Positions 41,893-51,732 are shown, counted from the stretch's first letter. The stretch: DNA of 64,000 nucleotides from Duganella sp. CF458 (GCF_900113115.1 NZ_FOOF01000004.1:248001-312000); one strand, 5' to 3'. The notes: generated from the letters alone by a model not told the origin. Translations and numbers: made by a program.

Positions 41893-42365
41893 CGCTTGCA
41901 GGGTTTCCCGTCGTATTGCAGTTGGTGCTGCTTGTACGCGCTGCCATTCCAGCGCTCGATGGGGAAGCAGAAGCCAGGGCCGCCGATTTCAAGATCGGGC
42001 CAGCCGTCCTTGCCTTTGGTGTGCAACACGGTCAGGATGCCGGCGCCCTGGGTAATCAGCTTCCATTTGCCGTCGGATTGCTTGCTGACCAAGGCATAGC
42101 CGACACCGGTGTCGCCATAGCATGCCGTACCACTCTCCGTGATGATGGCTTCCGGCTGTCCATCGCCATTCAGGTCTTTGACTTGCTCGATGGCGCCCGG
42201 CACGTAGCTCGCGCCTGAGTCGGAGCATGACTTCCATGTCTTGCCATGTTGCTTGAAGCCCGCGGCCTTGAATGCGGCGGCTTCGTCAGATGCCGGCAAT
42301 GAGCTTGCCCCTGCCGGCGCGGCCTGGCTGAACACCAGGCCAAGCATTGCGATAATCAATTTCAT
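41889..42365 (-). CDS. Secreted hypothetical protein
   Basis: A 158-residue protein with a signal peptide (MKLIIAMLGLVFSQAAPAGA). The mature part has four cysteines (KSCSD, TACYG, GFCFP, KPCKR) and a KDLNGDGQPEAIITESG stretch that resembles a single calcium-binding FG-GAP/VCBS-type unit. A GGAGGGTGG site supports ATG 42365. It overlaps the PhyH-family gene by 4 bp, so the two are coupled. Function unknown. Confidence 0.65.
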   Translation of the reverse strand: MKLIIAMLGLVFSQAAPAGASSLPASDEAAAFKAAGFKQHGKTWKSCSDSGASYVPGAIEQVKDLNGDGQPEAIITESGTACYGDTGVGYALVSKQSDGKWKLITQGAGILTVLHTKGKDGWPDLEIGGPGFCFPIERWNGSAYKQHQLQYDGKPCKR

Positions 42366-43039
42366 ATTGCCACCCTCCCCCGCTGTGGCCATTCTAATCC
42401 ATGTGGTAGCTCAGCAGGGCCAAAGAGGAAGTGCAACACCCGGCGGCGGCTGGCGCCTGTTGCTTTTGAGGAACGATGTAAGAGGAGTGGACGCATGATC
42501 AGCACGTCGCCCACCTGCGCCAGGCAGGCTTGCTCGTCCTGGCGCATCGCGACGGCATCGTGCGGCGAGATCGCGCCTTGCTGGTGCGATCCCGGCACAA
42601 CATGCACCGGTCCGTCCTCCGCACAGCAAGGATCGAGATGCAGACGCACCGCAACCATCTGCTCCAACAAGCCCGACGGCGGCTGCGCATACCAGCCATC
42701 TTCCTTGCACGACCACCCGCGCAAGACGGGATCTTCAACGCGCTCGTGCACCGGAATACTCAAGTCCTGGTGCACCGGCACCAGCCAGTTCACGGAACCC
42801 GACTTCTCGAAGGAAGTACATTGGACCGCTACATGGCCTACCGGCAGCACAGCTTGCAACCAGGGGGAACAAAGAAGGGAGTCCGCAAGTTCGGCGCACC
42901 AAGCCTGCGACAGCAACGTCCGGGATCCGGCCTTGCCAAGGGCACGGATTTGCGCGGCATACCGCGCGCATTGCCCGGCGTCTGCCACGCCTGGAATGAC
43001 TGCAAACCCGCGCCGCGCAAAATCAGCAGCGACATCCAT
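42362..43039 (-). CDS. Phytanoyl-CoA dioxygenase (PhyH) family protein
   Basis: A 225-residue Fe(II)/2-oxoglutarate oxygenase-like protein. Expected iron ligands are the HxD in VPVHQDLSIP and a distal His in RPLLLHRSSKA; the 2-oxoglutarate Arg follows in ASRRRVLHF. GPVHVVPGSHQQG is the family turn. It should hydroxylate an unknown small substrate. It is four bases downstream of a hypothetical gene and overlaps another secreted protein gene by 4 bp, giving a three-gene set. Confidence 0.82.
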   Translation of the reverse strand: MDVAADFARRGFAVIPGVADAGQCARYAAQIRALGKAGSRTLLSQAWCAELADSLLCSPWLQAVLPVGHVAVQCTSFEKSGSVNWLVPVHQDLSIPVHERVEDPVLRGWSCKEDGWYAQPPSGLLEQMVAVRLHLDPCCAEDGPVHVVPGSHQQGAISPHDAVAMRQDEQACLAQVGDVLIMRPLLLHRSSKATGASRRRVLHFLFGPAELPHGLEWPQRGRVAI

Positions 43040-43042
43040 CTG

Positions 43043-43357
43043 TCAGGGTTTTTCGTAGAAAACGAGCGAGCTGCCCAGTGTCAGCGATTCTTCGATATGG
43101 GGGTGCAGGTCAACGAATGGCTTCTGCTCCAGCATTTCGGTTTGCAAGATGCTGAAGGCGTCCATCGCCACTTCCTCGAAGCCGAACTTGCTGGCCTCGA
43201 TGATCGCAGAATCCCACAGGGCATCCGCGCCTTCCTGCAGCAGGAACAGCATGCACTTGTGCAACGCATGCTCTTGCGGGTGCGCGTATTCATAAACCGC
43301 CTTGCCTTCGAAAATGCCTTCGAAGGTGTAGATCCCCAGGACACTGTTATCGCTCAT
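43043..43357 (-). CDS. Hypothetical protein
   Basis: A 104-residue acidic soluble protein (MSDNSVLGIYTFEGIFEGKA at the start; C-terminal SLVFYEKP). Mixed alpha/beta composition with no membrane segment or clear catalytic motif. It is the first gene of a minus-strand set with a PhyH-family oxygenase and a secreted protein. I do not recognise a characterised family. Confidence 0.6.
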   Translation of the reverse strand: MSDNSVLGIYTFEGIFEGKAVYEYAHPQEHALHKCMLFLLQEGADALWDSAIIEASKFGFEEVAMDAFSILQTEMLEQKPFVDLHPHIEESLTLGSSLVFYEKP

Positions 43358-43386
43358 GAGCTATTCGAATTAAAGGACGTGCCTGA

Positions 43387-44481
43387 TTATACTGCGGACC
43401 CGCGTCGTCCCAATGCCCTGAACAGGCACCAGAACATGCCCGATATCAGTGCCAATGCGGCCCCCAGCATGGCCAGGGAGCGCCAGGAATATAGCATTTG
43501 CGCCGCAATAAACGGCGGCTGGTAGATCAATAGCTGGTCTTGCCGGTGCATGTGCAGCGGCAGGCCCGGAGCGAGGTAGCTCTCGGCCAGCACAGGCTTG
43601 GCAACCCCACTGGCCAGCTCGCCCATCGCAGACTGGACACGCCCGGCCCAATCGTGATCAAACTCCGGCTTGCCATGGGCGCCGAAATACCGATAGGCCT
43701 TGCTCGTCGTGGCCAGCAGCTCGCCGATTTCGTCGGCATAGACGCGCGTGTCGCTGCCCGGCAGGAAAACGACCAGTCCACCCAGGTGCTGGTAGAGGAA
43801 GTCTCCGGCAAACACCAATTGACGCTCACGGTCGATGTACGTTGCCGACTCCTGCGCATGGCCAGGCGTGGAGCGGATTTCGATGGCGCGGCCGCCAAGG
43901 TCGATCTTCTCGCCGTCGCCCAGCCAGCGCTGGATGCGCAAGGAGCGTGGACCGGTGAGCGATTCCGTGGCAGCGATTTGCAGCCTGCCGCCCTGCGCCC
44001 GGGATTGCAGTTCCGCTGTCGCCAGCACCAGCGCCCCCTCAAAGGCATCCAGGTCCCCGATATGGTCGAAATGGAAGTGCGAAAGCGCGAGCATGAGCGG
44101 CTTGGCAGTCAGGCTTTCTGCCAGCGCCCGGATCGATCGGATATTCGGGGGGCGTTCGCCGGAACCCGCGTCAATCAACAACGCGCGATCGCCGCCAACC
44201 AGCAGGTAGGAAGAATTGTATTGCGAAGACTTGGGTTCGGCGATGATGTAGCTGCCATCATCAATCGCTTCCACCGCGTACCAGTCGTCCACGTAGCGCG
44301 CCTTTTCGCTCCACAGCTGGCCGGAGCGCAGCTTGCCGAATACCTGGTCGCTGGCAAACGGCATCTTGGCGAGCAACGATGCGGCCAGCAACAAGGCAAG
44401 CAGGAGAAAGACGGTGGCGGCAATTGCGCGCCTGAAGGCGCGGGGCTTGGTAGGGACAGCGGGCATGGTACGGCGCGGCAT
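43387..44481 (-). CDS. Membrane-anchored metallo-beta-lactamase-fold hydrolase
   Basis: A 364-residue protein with an N-terminal membrane segment (about residues 20-40), an MBL domain, and a second hydrophobic segment at the C-terminus (about 335-358). Zinc ligands are in LALSHFHFDHIGD, STPGHAQES, VFAGDFLY and FGAHGKPEF. The catalytic domain therefore lies outside the cytoplasm or between two anchors. The substrate is unknown. The start is uncertain; ATG 44481 and ATG 44466 are both possible and neither has a strong ribosome-binding site. Confidence 0.75.
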   Translation of the reverse strand: MPRRTMPAVPTKPRAFRRAIAATVFLLLALLLAASLLAKMPFASDQVFGKLRSGQLWSEKARYVDDWYAVEAIDDGSYIIAEPKSSQYNSSYLLVGGDRALLIDAGSGERPPNIRSIRALAESLTAKPLMLALSHFHFDHIGDLDAFEGALVLATAELQSRAQGGRLQIAATESLTGPRSLRIQRWLGDGEKIDLGGRAIEIRSTPGHAQESATYIDRERQLVFAGDFLYQHLGGLVVFLPGSDTRVYADEIGELLATTSKAYRYFGAHGKPEFDHDWAGRVQSAMGELASGVAKPVLAESYLAPGLPLHMHRQDQLLIYQPPFIAAQMLYSWRSLAMLGAALALISGMFWCLFRALGRRGSAV

Positions 44482-44567
44482 GTTGAAACATTGGCAATTA
44501 TATCCAACCGCCGGCATTTCCGCTTGTCGGCGCTGGCGGCTGCCGCCCAGGCGCCGCCACCATGCAC

Positions 44568-45686
44568 TCAATTGCCCCTGAACCTCGCAATCGCAGCATC
44601 CACCACGCCCTCCACACTGCCGGACGAATCGAATTCCGCCCGCAGGTAATGCGCGTCGCTACCCATATGCGTGACCTGCATCAGGTGGTTCAGCGCGGCG
44701 CTGCCGCCGAGTGCTTCGGCGTGCAGGTCCATGCGGCGCAGCGTGGTGAGGATATCTTCACGCAGCGACAGGCTTTCGTAGGTCTTCGGATGCACTACCG
44801 TGCCATCCAGCCCGAAACGGCAGGCCTGGAAGCGGTTGTAGTTGTAGACCAGGTAGTCATCCTCGGCCGGCGGCTCCTCCTTGCGCTCCAGCAGGTAAGA
44901 GCACAGGGCTTGCAGGTAGCAGGCCAAAGCGGCGGCGCGCTCCACCGTGAGCGGCGTGTCGCAGACGCGCAGCTCGATGGTGCCGTACTCGGGCTTGGGG
45001 CGGATGTCCCAGTAGAAGTCCTTCATCGACTTGATCACGCCCGTGTGCTCCATCTTGGAGAAGAAGCTATGCTCGAATTCGTCCCATTTCAGGATGAACG
45101 GCGCGCGGCCGCTCATGGGGAAGGCGAACACGCTGTTCAGGCGCGCCGAGTTGAACAGGGTGTCATTGCCCTGCACATAAGGCGAAGACGCCGATAGTGC
45201 GATGAAGTGCGGCACATAGCGGCTCAAGGAATGCAGCAAATACAGCGCATCGTCGCCGCTGGCGCAGCCGATGTGCACGTGCTGGCCGAAGATCGTGAAC
45301 TGCTTGGCCAGGTAACCGTACAGCGCCGACACTTCCTTGAAGCGCGGCTTGGAGAAGATCTTGCGTTCCGACCAGCGCTGGAACGGGTGGGTGCCGCCGC
45401 CGCAGATGCCGATATTCAGCGTGTCGGCCGCCCGCACCAGGGTATCGCGCGTTTCGCGCAACTGGGCCACCAGCTCGCTGTGCTTGGTATGCACATCGCT
45501 GTTGATCTCGATCATGCTCTCGGTGATCTCCGGCGTTACATGGCCGGGGAACGGCTTGCGCGCCAGCAGGTGCAGCAAGTCCGGGCTCGACGCGGTCAGG
45601 TCGAAGTCGGACAGACTGACCAATTGCAGCTCAAGCTCGACGCCCATCGTCAACGGTTGCGACGACTTGAATTCTTCCAACGGCAT
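44568..45686 (-). CDS. ybdK: Carboxylate-amine ligase, YbdK/glutamate-cysteine ligase 2 family
   Basis: A 372-residue ATP-grasp-like ligase. Family motifs are [12 protein letters not shown] near residue 13, [12 protein letters not shown], and CGGGTHPF followed by [19 protein letters not shown] near residue 130. It resembles Escherichia coli YbdK, which has weak glutamate-cysteine ligase activity. It can be read as making gamma-glutamyl or related amides. An AGAGGAGGG site overlaps the end of the antiporter gene just upstream, so the two are co-transcribed. Confidence 0.9.
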   Translation of the reverse strand: MPLEEFKSSQPLTMGVELELQLVSLSDFDLTASSPDLLHLLARKPFPGHVTPEITESMIEINSDVHTKHSELVAQLRETRDTLVRAADTLNIGICGGGTHPFQRWSERKIFSKPRFKEVSALYGYLAKQFTIFGQHVHIGCASGDDALYLLHSLSRYVPHFIALSASSPYVQGNDTLFNSARLNSVFAFPMSGRAPFILKWDEFEHSFFSKMEHTGVIKSMKDFYWDIRPKPEYGTIELRVCDTPLTVERAAALACYLQALCSYLLERKEEPPAEDDYLVYNYNRFQACRFGLDGTVVHPKTYESLSLREDILTTLRRMDLHAEALGGSAALNHLMQVTHMGSDAHYLRAEFDSSGSVEGVVDAAIARFRGN

Positions 45687-45687
45687 A

Positions 45688-46872
45688 TCAGCCCTCCTCT
45701 TTCGCCGTTTCGCGCGCGCGGATCAGCGCGCGCTGCGTGATGACAGGCCCCAGCACTTCCATGAACAGCGTCATGGCAGCCAGCGCGGCCAGTTCATCGA
45801 CCAGCACAATACCCATGTAGCGCGTCTGCTCGAGCAGCAGGATGGCGAACACCGACATCGGCGACAGGGCCACGCCGATCAAGGCCCCCTTGCGCCACGA
45901 AATGCCCGCAACGTGCGACAACAGCGCCACCGCAATGGTCTTGGTTGCAAAGCGCACCAGCAACAGCAAGGCCCCAAGCGAAGCACCGAACACCACGCGC
46001 TGCCAGTCCAGTGTCGACACTGCAAACACGAACAGCAGCACCGTCAACAGCTCGCCGATTGCACCGAAGTTTCGCTGCGTGCGGGTGAATGTCACACGGC
46101 GATGGCGCGCCATCAGGCCGAACGTCAGCGTTGCCAGCACGGGCGACAAATCGGCCGCCTGGGTGATAGACACCAGCAGCACGACCACCATCGCAAAGGC
46201 CACGGTGCCATCGCGTGCCAGCGTGCCGAGGCCGCGCAGCAGCGCCGGCACCAGCATGCCCGCCACCGCACCCAGTACGGCAGATGCGAGCAGTTCGATC
46301 ACGCTGCGCGAAACGGCTTGCGTCAGGCTGCCTGAGGTCTGGAACACCCAGAAGCCCACCACCACCTTGAACACGAACAGCGCAAGCACGCAATTCATCG
46401 CAACGAGGTGCAGCAGGCGCTCAGTGACCTGGCCCGAGCTGCGCTCCTCATTGATCACGCGCAGCACGCCGGCCGGTGAGGTGGACATCGCCAATGAAGC
46501 AAGCAGGAGCGCCGTCAAAGGCGGCATGCCCTGCCAGTAAGCGATTGAAAACACTGCGCCGAATGTGAGCGCAGATTCTGCAAGGCCACTGACGGCAATC
46601 CACGGATTGACGCGCAGCCAGCGCAAGTTGATACGGTAACCGAATTCAAACAGGATGAGGCCGAATGCAATATTGGCGAGCAGAGTTACCTGGCTGCTGC
46701 CGTCCGGCACAAGAAGTTCGGGCATTGCCTGCGCTAGCAGGAAGCCCACCAAGCCGTACACACTGATGCGCGGCAGATTGGTCCAACGATGAACAAACTC
46801 ACCTGCGAGCCATGCAAGCAGCATGGCGCAAGGCCATGCGAGTTCGTCAGAGATGACTAACAAATCGGTCAT
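45688..46872 (-). CDS. Cation/proton antiporter (CPA2-like)
   Basis: A 394-residue membrane protein with about eleven hydrophobic segments and the antiporter features [12 protein letters not shown] near residue 70 and [18 protein letters not shown] near residue 125. It ends before any RCK/TrkA domain. It should exchange Na+ or K+ for protons. It sits directly upstream of ybdK and diverges from fghA across a 65-bp gap. The ion specificity is not decided by sequence alone. Confidence 0.82.
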   Translation of the reverse strand: MTDLLVISDELAWPCAMLLAWLAGEFVHRWTNLPRISVYGLVGFLLAQAMPELLVPDGSSQVTLLANIAFGLILFEFGYRINLRWLRVNPWIAVSGLAESALTFGAVFSIAYWQGMPPLTALLLASLAMSTSPAGVLRVINEERSSGQVTERLLHLVAMNCVLALFVFKVVVGFWVFQTSGSLTQAVSRSVIELLASAVLGAVAGMLVPALLRGLGTLARDGTVAFAMVVVLLVSITQAADLSPVLATLTFGLMARHRRVTFTRTQRNFGAIGELLTVLLFVFAVSTLDWQRVVFGASLGALLLLVRFATKTIAVALLSHVAGISWRKGALIGVALSPMSVFAILLLEQTRYMGIVLVDELAALAAMTLFMEVLGPVITQRALIRARETAKEEG

Positions 46873-46937
46873 AGACTTACCTCCGAGCCGTACTATATTG
46901 CATTTGCGAAAAACGTGTCACACGAATCTTAGTTACA

Positions 46938-47813
46938 ATGCCACGCATGGACATGATCAGCGAACACGTTTGCCATGGAGGAGTGCAACGCTTCTACCGG
47001 CATGAGTCGAAAGCGATTGGCTTGCCAATGCGCTTCTCCATTTTTATTCCGCCGCAGGCTGCGCAAGGGCCTTTGCCAGCGCTGTTCTACCTGGCAGGAC
47101 TGACGTGCACCGAAGAGACCTTTGCCATCAAGGCGGGCGCGCAGCAGCACGCGGCGCGTGAGGGCCTGATCCTTATCGCGCCGGACACCAGTCCGCGCGG
47201 CACAGGCATTGAAGGCGAAACGGCCAGTTGGGATTTCGGCGAAGGCGCCGGCTTCTATCTCGATGCGACGCAAGCGCCATGGTCGCAGCATTACCGCATG
47301 GAGAGCTACGTCCACGAATTGCGCCAACTGGTGATCGATGAGTTGCCGGTCGATGCGCAGCGCATCGGTATCTTCGGCCATTCGATGGGCGGGCATGGCG
47401 CGTTGACACTGGCCTTGCGCAGGCCGGACCTGTTCCGCAGCGTGTCGGCCTTTGCGCCGATTGCGGCGCCGGTGCGCTGCCCATGGGGACAGAAGGCTTT
47501 CACCGGCTACCTGGGAGCGAACAAGGACGCCTGGCTGCAGCACGACGCCAGCGCGCTGATGTCGGTGCAGGACGAAGCACCATTCCCCAATGGCATCCTG
47601 ATCGACCAGGGCCTGGCCGACAAGTTCCTTGAGGAGCAGTTATATCCGGGAGTGTTCGAGGATGCTTGCCGCGCCGCCGGGCAACCCCTGGAGCTGCGCC
47701 GGCATGCGGGCTACGATCATGGCTATTACTTTATTTCCAGCTTCATTGCCGACCATGTGAAGTTGCACAGCCGGCAGCTGAAAGAAATCACTTCATCAGC
47801 ACCTTGCGGATAG
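46938..47813 (+). CDS. fghA: S-formylglutathione hydrolase
   Basis: A 291-residue esterase-D-type hydrolase that releases formate from S-formylglutathione in formaldehyde detoxification. Motifs: FYLAGLTCTEETFAIKAGAQ near residue 50, DTSPRGTGIEGE near residue 83, the nucleophile in GIFGHSMGGHGAL (Ser149), and the catalytic His in YDHGYYFISSF near the end. The formaldehyde-glutathione dehydrogenase partner is not adjacent. Formate produced could feed the formate dehydrogenase at 32-37 kb. It overlaps the convergent cheV end by 26 bp. Confidence 0.93.
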   Translation: MPRMDMISEHVCHGGVQRFYRHESKAIGLPMRFSIFIPPQAAQGPLPALFYLAGLTCTEETFAIKAGAQQHAAREGLILIAPDTSPRGTGIEGETASWDFGEGAGFYLDATQAPWSQHYRMESYVHELRQLVIDELPVDAQRIGIFGHSMGGHGALTLALRRPDLFRSVSAFAPIAAPVRCPWGQKAFTGYLGANKDAWLQHDASALMSVQDEAPFPNGILIDQGLADKFLEEQLYPGVFEDACRAAGQPLELRRHAGYDHGYYFISSFIADHVKLHSRQLKEITSSAPCG

Positions 47814-48741
47814 TCTCCGCCAGTTCCTCCGCAACGAACTTGGCCACGTAAGCGTCGGCACCGACACCCTTCACGTGGTCTTCGTTGGTCTTGCCGGACA
47901 GCGAAGAGTGAATCACCACCGGGATCCTGGAGAAGCGTGCATCCTGCTTGACCAGACGGGTCAGCGTGAAGCCATCCATCTCCGGCATCTCCAGGTCGGT
48001 CAGCACCAGGGCCACGCGGTCTTCCACCGGAATGCCTTCCGCCTTGCAGCCTTCGGCGATGTGATTGAGCTTATCCCAAGCCTCTTTGCCGGTCTTCATC
48101 ATCACGAACGGCGCGTGCATCGCTTCCAGGCCGCGCTCGATCAGGTTGCGCGCCACCACGGAATCGTCGGCGGCCAGGATAAAGGTGCCGGGCTTCAACG
48201 GCAGGCGGCCCACCGCGGTTTCATCGATGTCCTTGCCGTCGCTTGGAGTCAGGTTGCGCAGTATGGTTTCCACGTCCAGCACCTGCGCCAGGCGGGTGTT
48301 CTGCACGTCGCCATCGACGCGTGCGATAGAGGTCACCATGCCGCCGCCGTGGCTGCCCTCCGCGCTCAGCACCTGGCTCCAGTCAAGGCGCACGATCTCG
48401 TCCACCGATTCGACGGCGAAAGCCTGGGTGGTGCGCGCGAATTCCGTCACCAGCATGATGTTCAGGCCAGTCTTCGGCTTGACGCCGACGATGCCCGGCA
48501 AGTCCATCACCGGAATGATCTGGCCGCGCAGGTTGACCACGCCCAGCATGTGCGGTTCCGAACCCGCGACGGCAGTCACGGTCGGCATCGCGACAATCTC
48601 GCGGATCTTGAAGACGTTGATGCCGTATAGCTCGGAATTGCCGCTGGTGCCATCGACGCCGAGGCGGAACAACAGCAGCTCGAACTTGTTGGAGTTTGTG
48701 AGGTTACTGCGCTCGTCAACTTCTTGTTGAACGGAATTCAT
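47788..48741 (-). CDS. cheV: Chemotaxis protein CheV
   Basis: A 317-residue coupling protein. Residues 18-165 are a CheW domain (LFRLGVDG, FKIREIV, and GVVNLRGQIIPVMDLPGIVG). Residues 188-315 are a receiver domain (ILAADDSVVARNL, acceptor Asp in VLTDLEMPEMDG, Lys in VAKFVAEEL). It should couple chemoreceptors to CheA and allow adaptation by phosphorylation. The ATG at 48741 begins the CheW-type N-terminus. No other che gene is adjacent. Confidence 0.92.
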   Translation of the reverse strand: MNSVQQEVDERSNLTNSNKFELLLFRLGVDGTSGNSELYGINVFKIREIVAMPTVTAVAGSEPHMLGVVNLRGQIIPVMDLPGIVGVKPKTGLNIMLVTEFARTTQAFAVESVDEIVRLDWSQVLSAEGSHGGGMVTSIARVDGDVQNTRLAQVLDVETILRNLTPSDGKDIDETAVGRLPLKPGTFILAADDSVVARNLIERGLEAMHAPFVMMKTGKEAWDKLNHIAEGCKAEGIPVEDRVALVLTDLEMPEMDGFTLTRLVKQDARFSRIPVVIHSSLSGKTNEDHVKGVGADAYVAKFVAEELAETIRKVLMK

Positions 48742-48844
48742 CGATTGCTCCAATCTGCTGTAAGAGGCATTCCCTTTGGTACGGAATGTTTCGGCAGTAT
48801 ACCGGCCTTTTTTTAAGGTCCGGGAGCGATGAGGGGCAGAAACA

Positions 48845-48876
48845 ACAAAAAAAGGACGCACGATGACGTCCTTTCA
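48845..48876 (-). terminator. Intrinsic terminator of the tRNA-Gly gene
   Basis: On the minus strand, AAAGGACG and CGTCCTTT form a stem closed by the loop TCATCGTG and run into seven U. It starts about 8 bp downstream of the tRNA 3' end and is the natural end of that transcript. Confidence 0.8.
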
Positions 48877-48883
48877 AGAATTC

Positions 48884-48959
48884 TGGAGCGGGAAAAGAGT
48901 CTCGAACTCTCGACCTCAACCTTGGCAAGGTTGCGCTCTACCAACTGAGCTATTCCCGC
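48884..48959 (-). tRNA. tRNA-Gly (GCC)
   Basis: A 76-nt tRNA on the minus strand. The acceptor stem GCGGGAA pairs with TTCCCGC, the D-arm reads AGCTCAGTTGGTAGAGC, the anticodon loop TTGCCAA carries GCC, the T-arm has the GTTCGAG motif, and a genomic CCA ends at 48884. Anticodon GCC decodes GGC/GGU glycine codons. It has its own promoter and terminator. Confidence 0.97.
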
Positions 48960-48971
48960 AGGGGAGGCGCT

Positions 48972-49000
48972 ATTATGACAGCGGCTATCCGGAGTGACAA
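48972..49000 (-). promoter_or_regulatory. Promoter of tRNA-Gly
   Basis: Minus-strand TTGTCA (49000-48995), 17 bp, and CATAAT (48977-48972). The -10 end lies 12 bp before the mature tRNA 5' end, and a GC-rich discriminator (AGCGCCTCCCC) follows, as expected for a stable-RNA promoter under stringent control. Confidence 0.7.
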
Positions 49001-49036
49001 GTTCTTTTTGGTTTGTCATGCCCCTATAATGTCCTC

Positions 49037-50683
49037 ATGGATTCTATCGAGATAGTTTTGGCAATGCTGCTGGCGGTGATCGCCAGCGCCTATATGAAGC
49101 GGATGCTGCCGGCCGGCATTCCCCTGCCACTGGTACAGATCGGCCTTGGCGCCGGCATTGCCGCATGGTCCGGCCATGGCATCCAGCTCGACCCGGAAAT
49201 GTTCTTCCTGCTGTTCATCCCGCCGCTGCTGTTTCTCGATGGCTGGCGCATCCCGAACACGGGCCTGTTCCGCGACCGCGTCGTAATCCTGGAACTGGCG
49301 CTGGGCCTGGTGATCTTCACCGTGCTGGGCGCCGGCTACCTGATTCATTGGATGATTCCCTCCATGCCGCTGCCGGTGGCCTTTGCACTGGCGGCCATCC
49401 TGTCGCCCACCGACCCGGTCGCGGTCGGCTCCATCGCATCGCGCGCACCGATCCCCAAGCGCCTGATGCACATCCTGGAAGGCGAAGCCCTGCTGAACGA
49501 TGCCAGCGGCCTGGTGTGCTTCCGCTTTGCCGTGGCGGCCGCGCTGACAGGCAGCTTCTCGCTGGCCAACGCGTCGCTGACGTTTGTCTGGCTGGCCGCA
49601 GCAGGCATTGCCACCGGCGTGGCAGTGACCGCGGCCATCGCATGGCTGCAGGGCCAGCTCACGTCGCGCTACGGCGAACCAGCCGGTTCGCCCATCCTGG
49701 TCAGCCTGCTGATTCCTTTCGGCGCCTACCTGGTCGCGGAACGGCTGCATGCCTCCGGCATCCTGGCCGCGGTGTCGGCCGGCATCACCATGAGCTATGT
49801 GGAGCTGGGCGGCCAGGCATTGGCCGCCACCCGCATCCAGCGTACCGCCGTGTGGGACACGGTGCAATTCACCTTGAACGGCGTGATGTTCGTGCTGCTC
49901 GGCGAGCAGTTGCCCGACATCCTGCGCGGCGCCAGCGAATCGCTGGAACAAAGCGGTCGCATCAATTCATGGTGGCTGGTCCTGTACGCCTTCGCCATCA
50001 GCTTCGGCCTGATCGCACTGCGCTTTGCGTGGGTGTGGGCAACGCTGCGCGTGACCCTGTATCGCCGCAGCCGCCGCGCCAGCTCGGTGCCCGGCGGCAA
50101 GCCGCACTGGCGCCTGTTGCTGGCCACTGCGCTGGCGGGCGCGCGCGGCGCGATCACCCTGGCCGGCGTGTTGACCTTGCCGCTGGTCCTGCCGAACGGC
50201 GACCCGTTCCCGGCGCGCGACCTGACCATCCTGCTGGCCAGCTCGGTGATCCTGATTTCCCTGCTGGCGGCCAGCATCGGCTTGCCGCGCCTGTTGGGTG
50301 GCATGCATTTCCCGGAGGAGCCGGCCGAGCGCCAGCAGGAAGACATGGCGCGGCGCCAGGCGGCATCGGCAGCCATCGCCGCCATCGAACGGGCAGAACT
50401 GGCGTTGGCCGACGCACACCATCCCGACGTGCTGCCGCAGGCCGCGGCCCGCGTGATTGCCTTGTATGAATACCGCCTGAACCTGGCGTGGTCGGCGGAA
50501 GACCAGAACAAGGAACATTTCCGCAAGCTGGACCGCGCCGAGCGCGAACTGCGCATGGCGGCGATGGAAGCCGAGCGCCAGGCCATCTTCGACCTGGCGC
50601 GCCACCACCACATTTCCGACGAAACGGCACGCAAGCTGGTGCGCGAGATCGACCTCGTCGAAGCACGCCACCAGAAGAAATGA
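49037..50683 (+). CDS. Na+/H+ antiporter (CPA1 family)
   Basis: A 548-residue protein. The first 400 residues contain about twelve membrane segments with CPA1 motifs: FLLFIPPLLFLDGWR near residue 58, ILSPTDPVAVGSI near residue 122 (ion-site Asp-Pro), EGEALLNDASGLV near residue 150, and GARGAITLAGVL near residue 370. The last 140 residues are a cytosolic helical region rich in Arg, Glu and Ala (RQAASAAIAAIERAELALAD). It exports Na+ for H+. Its stop overlaps the LytS-type kinase by 4 bp, which suggests coupling between ion homeostasis and signalling. Confidence 0.88.
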   Translation: MDSIEIVLAMLLAVIASAYMKRMLPAGIPLPLVQIGLGAGIAAWSGHGIQLDPEMFFLLFIPPLLFLDGWRIPNTGLFRDRVVILELALGLVIFTVLGAGYLIHWMIPSMPLPVAFALAAILSPTDPVAVGSIASRAPIPKRLMHILEGEALLNDASGLVCFRFAVAAALTGSFSLANASLTFVWLAAAGIATGVAVTAAIAWLQGQLTSRYGEPAGSPILVSLLIPFGAYLVAERLHASGILAAVSAGITMSYVELGGQALAATRIQRTAVWDTVQFTLNGVMFVLLGEQLPDILRGASESLEQSGRINSWWLVLYAFAISFGLIALRFAWVWATLRVTLYRRSRRASSVPGGKPHWRLLLATALAGARGAITLAGVLTLPLVLPNGDPFPARDLTILLASSVILISLLAASIGLPRLLGGMHFPEEPAERQQEDMARRQAASAAIAAIERAELALADAHHPDVLPQAAARVIALYEYRLNLAWSAEDQNKEHFRKLDRAERELRMAAMEAERQAIFDLARHHHISDETARKLVREIDLVEARHQKK

Positions 50684-51732
50684 ACCGCCGCGCCACGCTT
50701 TCGCTGGTTGGCGCATGGCTGCTGTTCTGGGCCTTGATGGTGGCAACCGCGGTGCAGGATTTCCTGCGCCATGACGATCATGGCCCACTGTGGCAGCCCA
50801 TCCTGTGGGAGTCTTCGTCGATGGCCGTCGCGTCCCTGCTGCTGGCCCTGCAGCGGCTGTGCACGCGCCGCCATGACGTCCTGTTGGCGGCGCCTTCCCG
50901 CTGGTTTGCGTGGCAAGCCCTGTGGCTGCCGGTCTGGTGGATTTTGTTCACGCCGCTGGCCTTCGGCATCCGGCACGGCGTGTATGCCCTGCTGGGCGCG
51001 GAATACCGGCATGAGCCCTGGGCCGAGACTTTCCTGTACGAGAATGTGAAGATCTCGGTCTTCGTGATTATCTTTACGCTGATTACCTTCGGCGTGCTGT
51101 CGTACCGCGCGGCGGAGCAAGCCAATGCCAGCTTGCGCACCGCCCAGTTGCATCAGTTGACGCAGCAGATGCAACCGCATTTCCTGTTCAACGCACTGAA
51201 CACGATTTCATCACTGATGCACTCCGACGTCGAACGCGCGGATGCCACGCTGGTGCAACTGGCCGACGTGCTGCGCGCCACGCTGGATGTCAGCGGGCAG
51301 CAGCAGGCGCCGTTGTCGACCGAATTGCGGCTGCTGCGCGGCTATGCGCGCTTGATGGAAGAGCGCTTCGCCGAACGCGTACAGATCGACTGGGAAATCG
51401 ATGCGGCGTGCGGCGAATGCCTGGTGCCGGTGATGAGCATGCAGCCTTTGCTGGAGAACGTGTTCAAGCACACGGTCGAGCGGCGGCGCGGCGTGACGAA
51501 GATTGCCATCAGCGCGCAACGGGACGGCGACCTGTTGCTGCTCGCCGTCAGCGATGACGCGGGACGGCTCGACCAGGCTGCAGCCGATGCACAGGCCGCG
51601 TCCGGCGGCATCGGCGTGCGCAACTTGCGTGAACGGCTGCAAGCCCTGCACGGCGATCGGGCAACACTGCGGTTGGCACAGCTCGCCCCGGCCGGCGTGC
51701 GCGCCGAAATGAGGCTGCCATGCGTATCCTGA
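50680..51732 (+). CDS. LytS/AlgZ-type sensor histidine kinase
   Basis: A 350-residue membrane kinase with about four hydrophobic segments in residues 8-145. The His_kinase domain has the phosphorylated His in QLTQQMQPHFLFNALNTIS, and the ATPase domain follows with LLENVFKHTVE and GGIGVRNLRERL. The ATG at 50680 overlaps the antiporter stop and the end overlaps the response-regulator start by 13 bp. These three genes form one translationally coupled unit. Confidence 0.9.
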   Translation: MNRRATLSLVGAWLLFWALMVATAVQDFLRHDDHGPLWQPILWESSSMAVASLLLALQRLCTRRHDVLLAAPSRWFAWQALWLPVWWILFTPLAFGIRHGVYALLGAEYRHEPWAETFLYENVKISVFVIIFTLITFGVLSYRAAEQANASLRTAQLHQLTQQMQPHFLFNALNTISSLMHSDVERADATLVQLADVLRATLDVSGQQQAPLSTELRLLRGYARLMEERFAERVQIDWEIDAACGECLVPVMSMQPLLENVFKHTVERRRGVTKIAISAQRDGDLLLLAVSDDAGRLDQAAADAQAASGGIGVRNLRERLQALHGDRATLRLAQLAPAGVRAEMRLPCVS

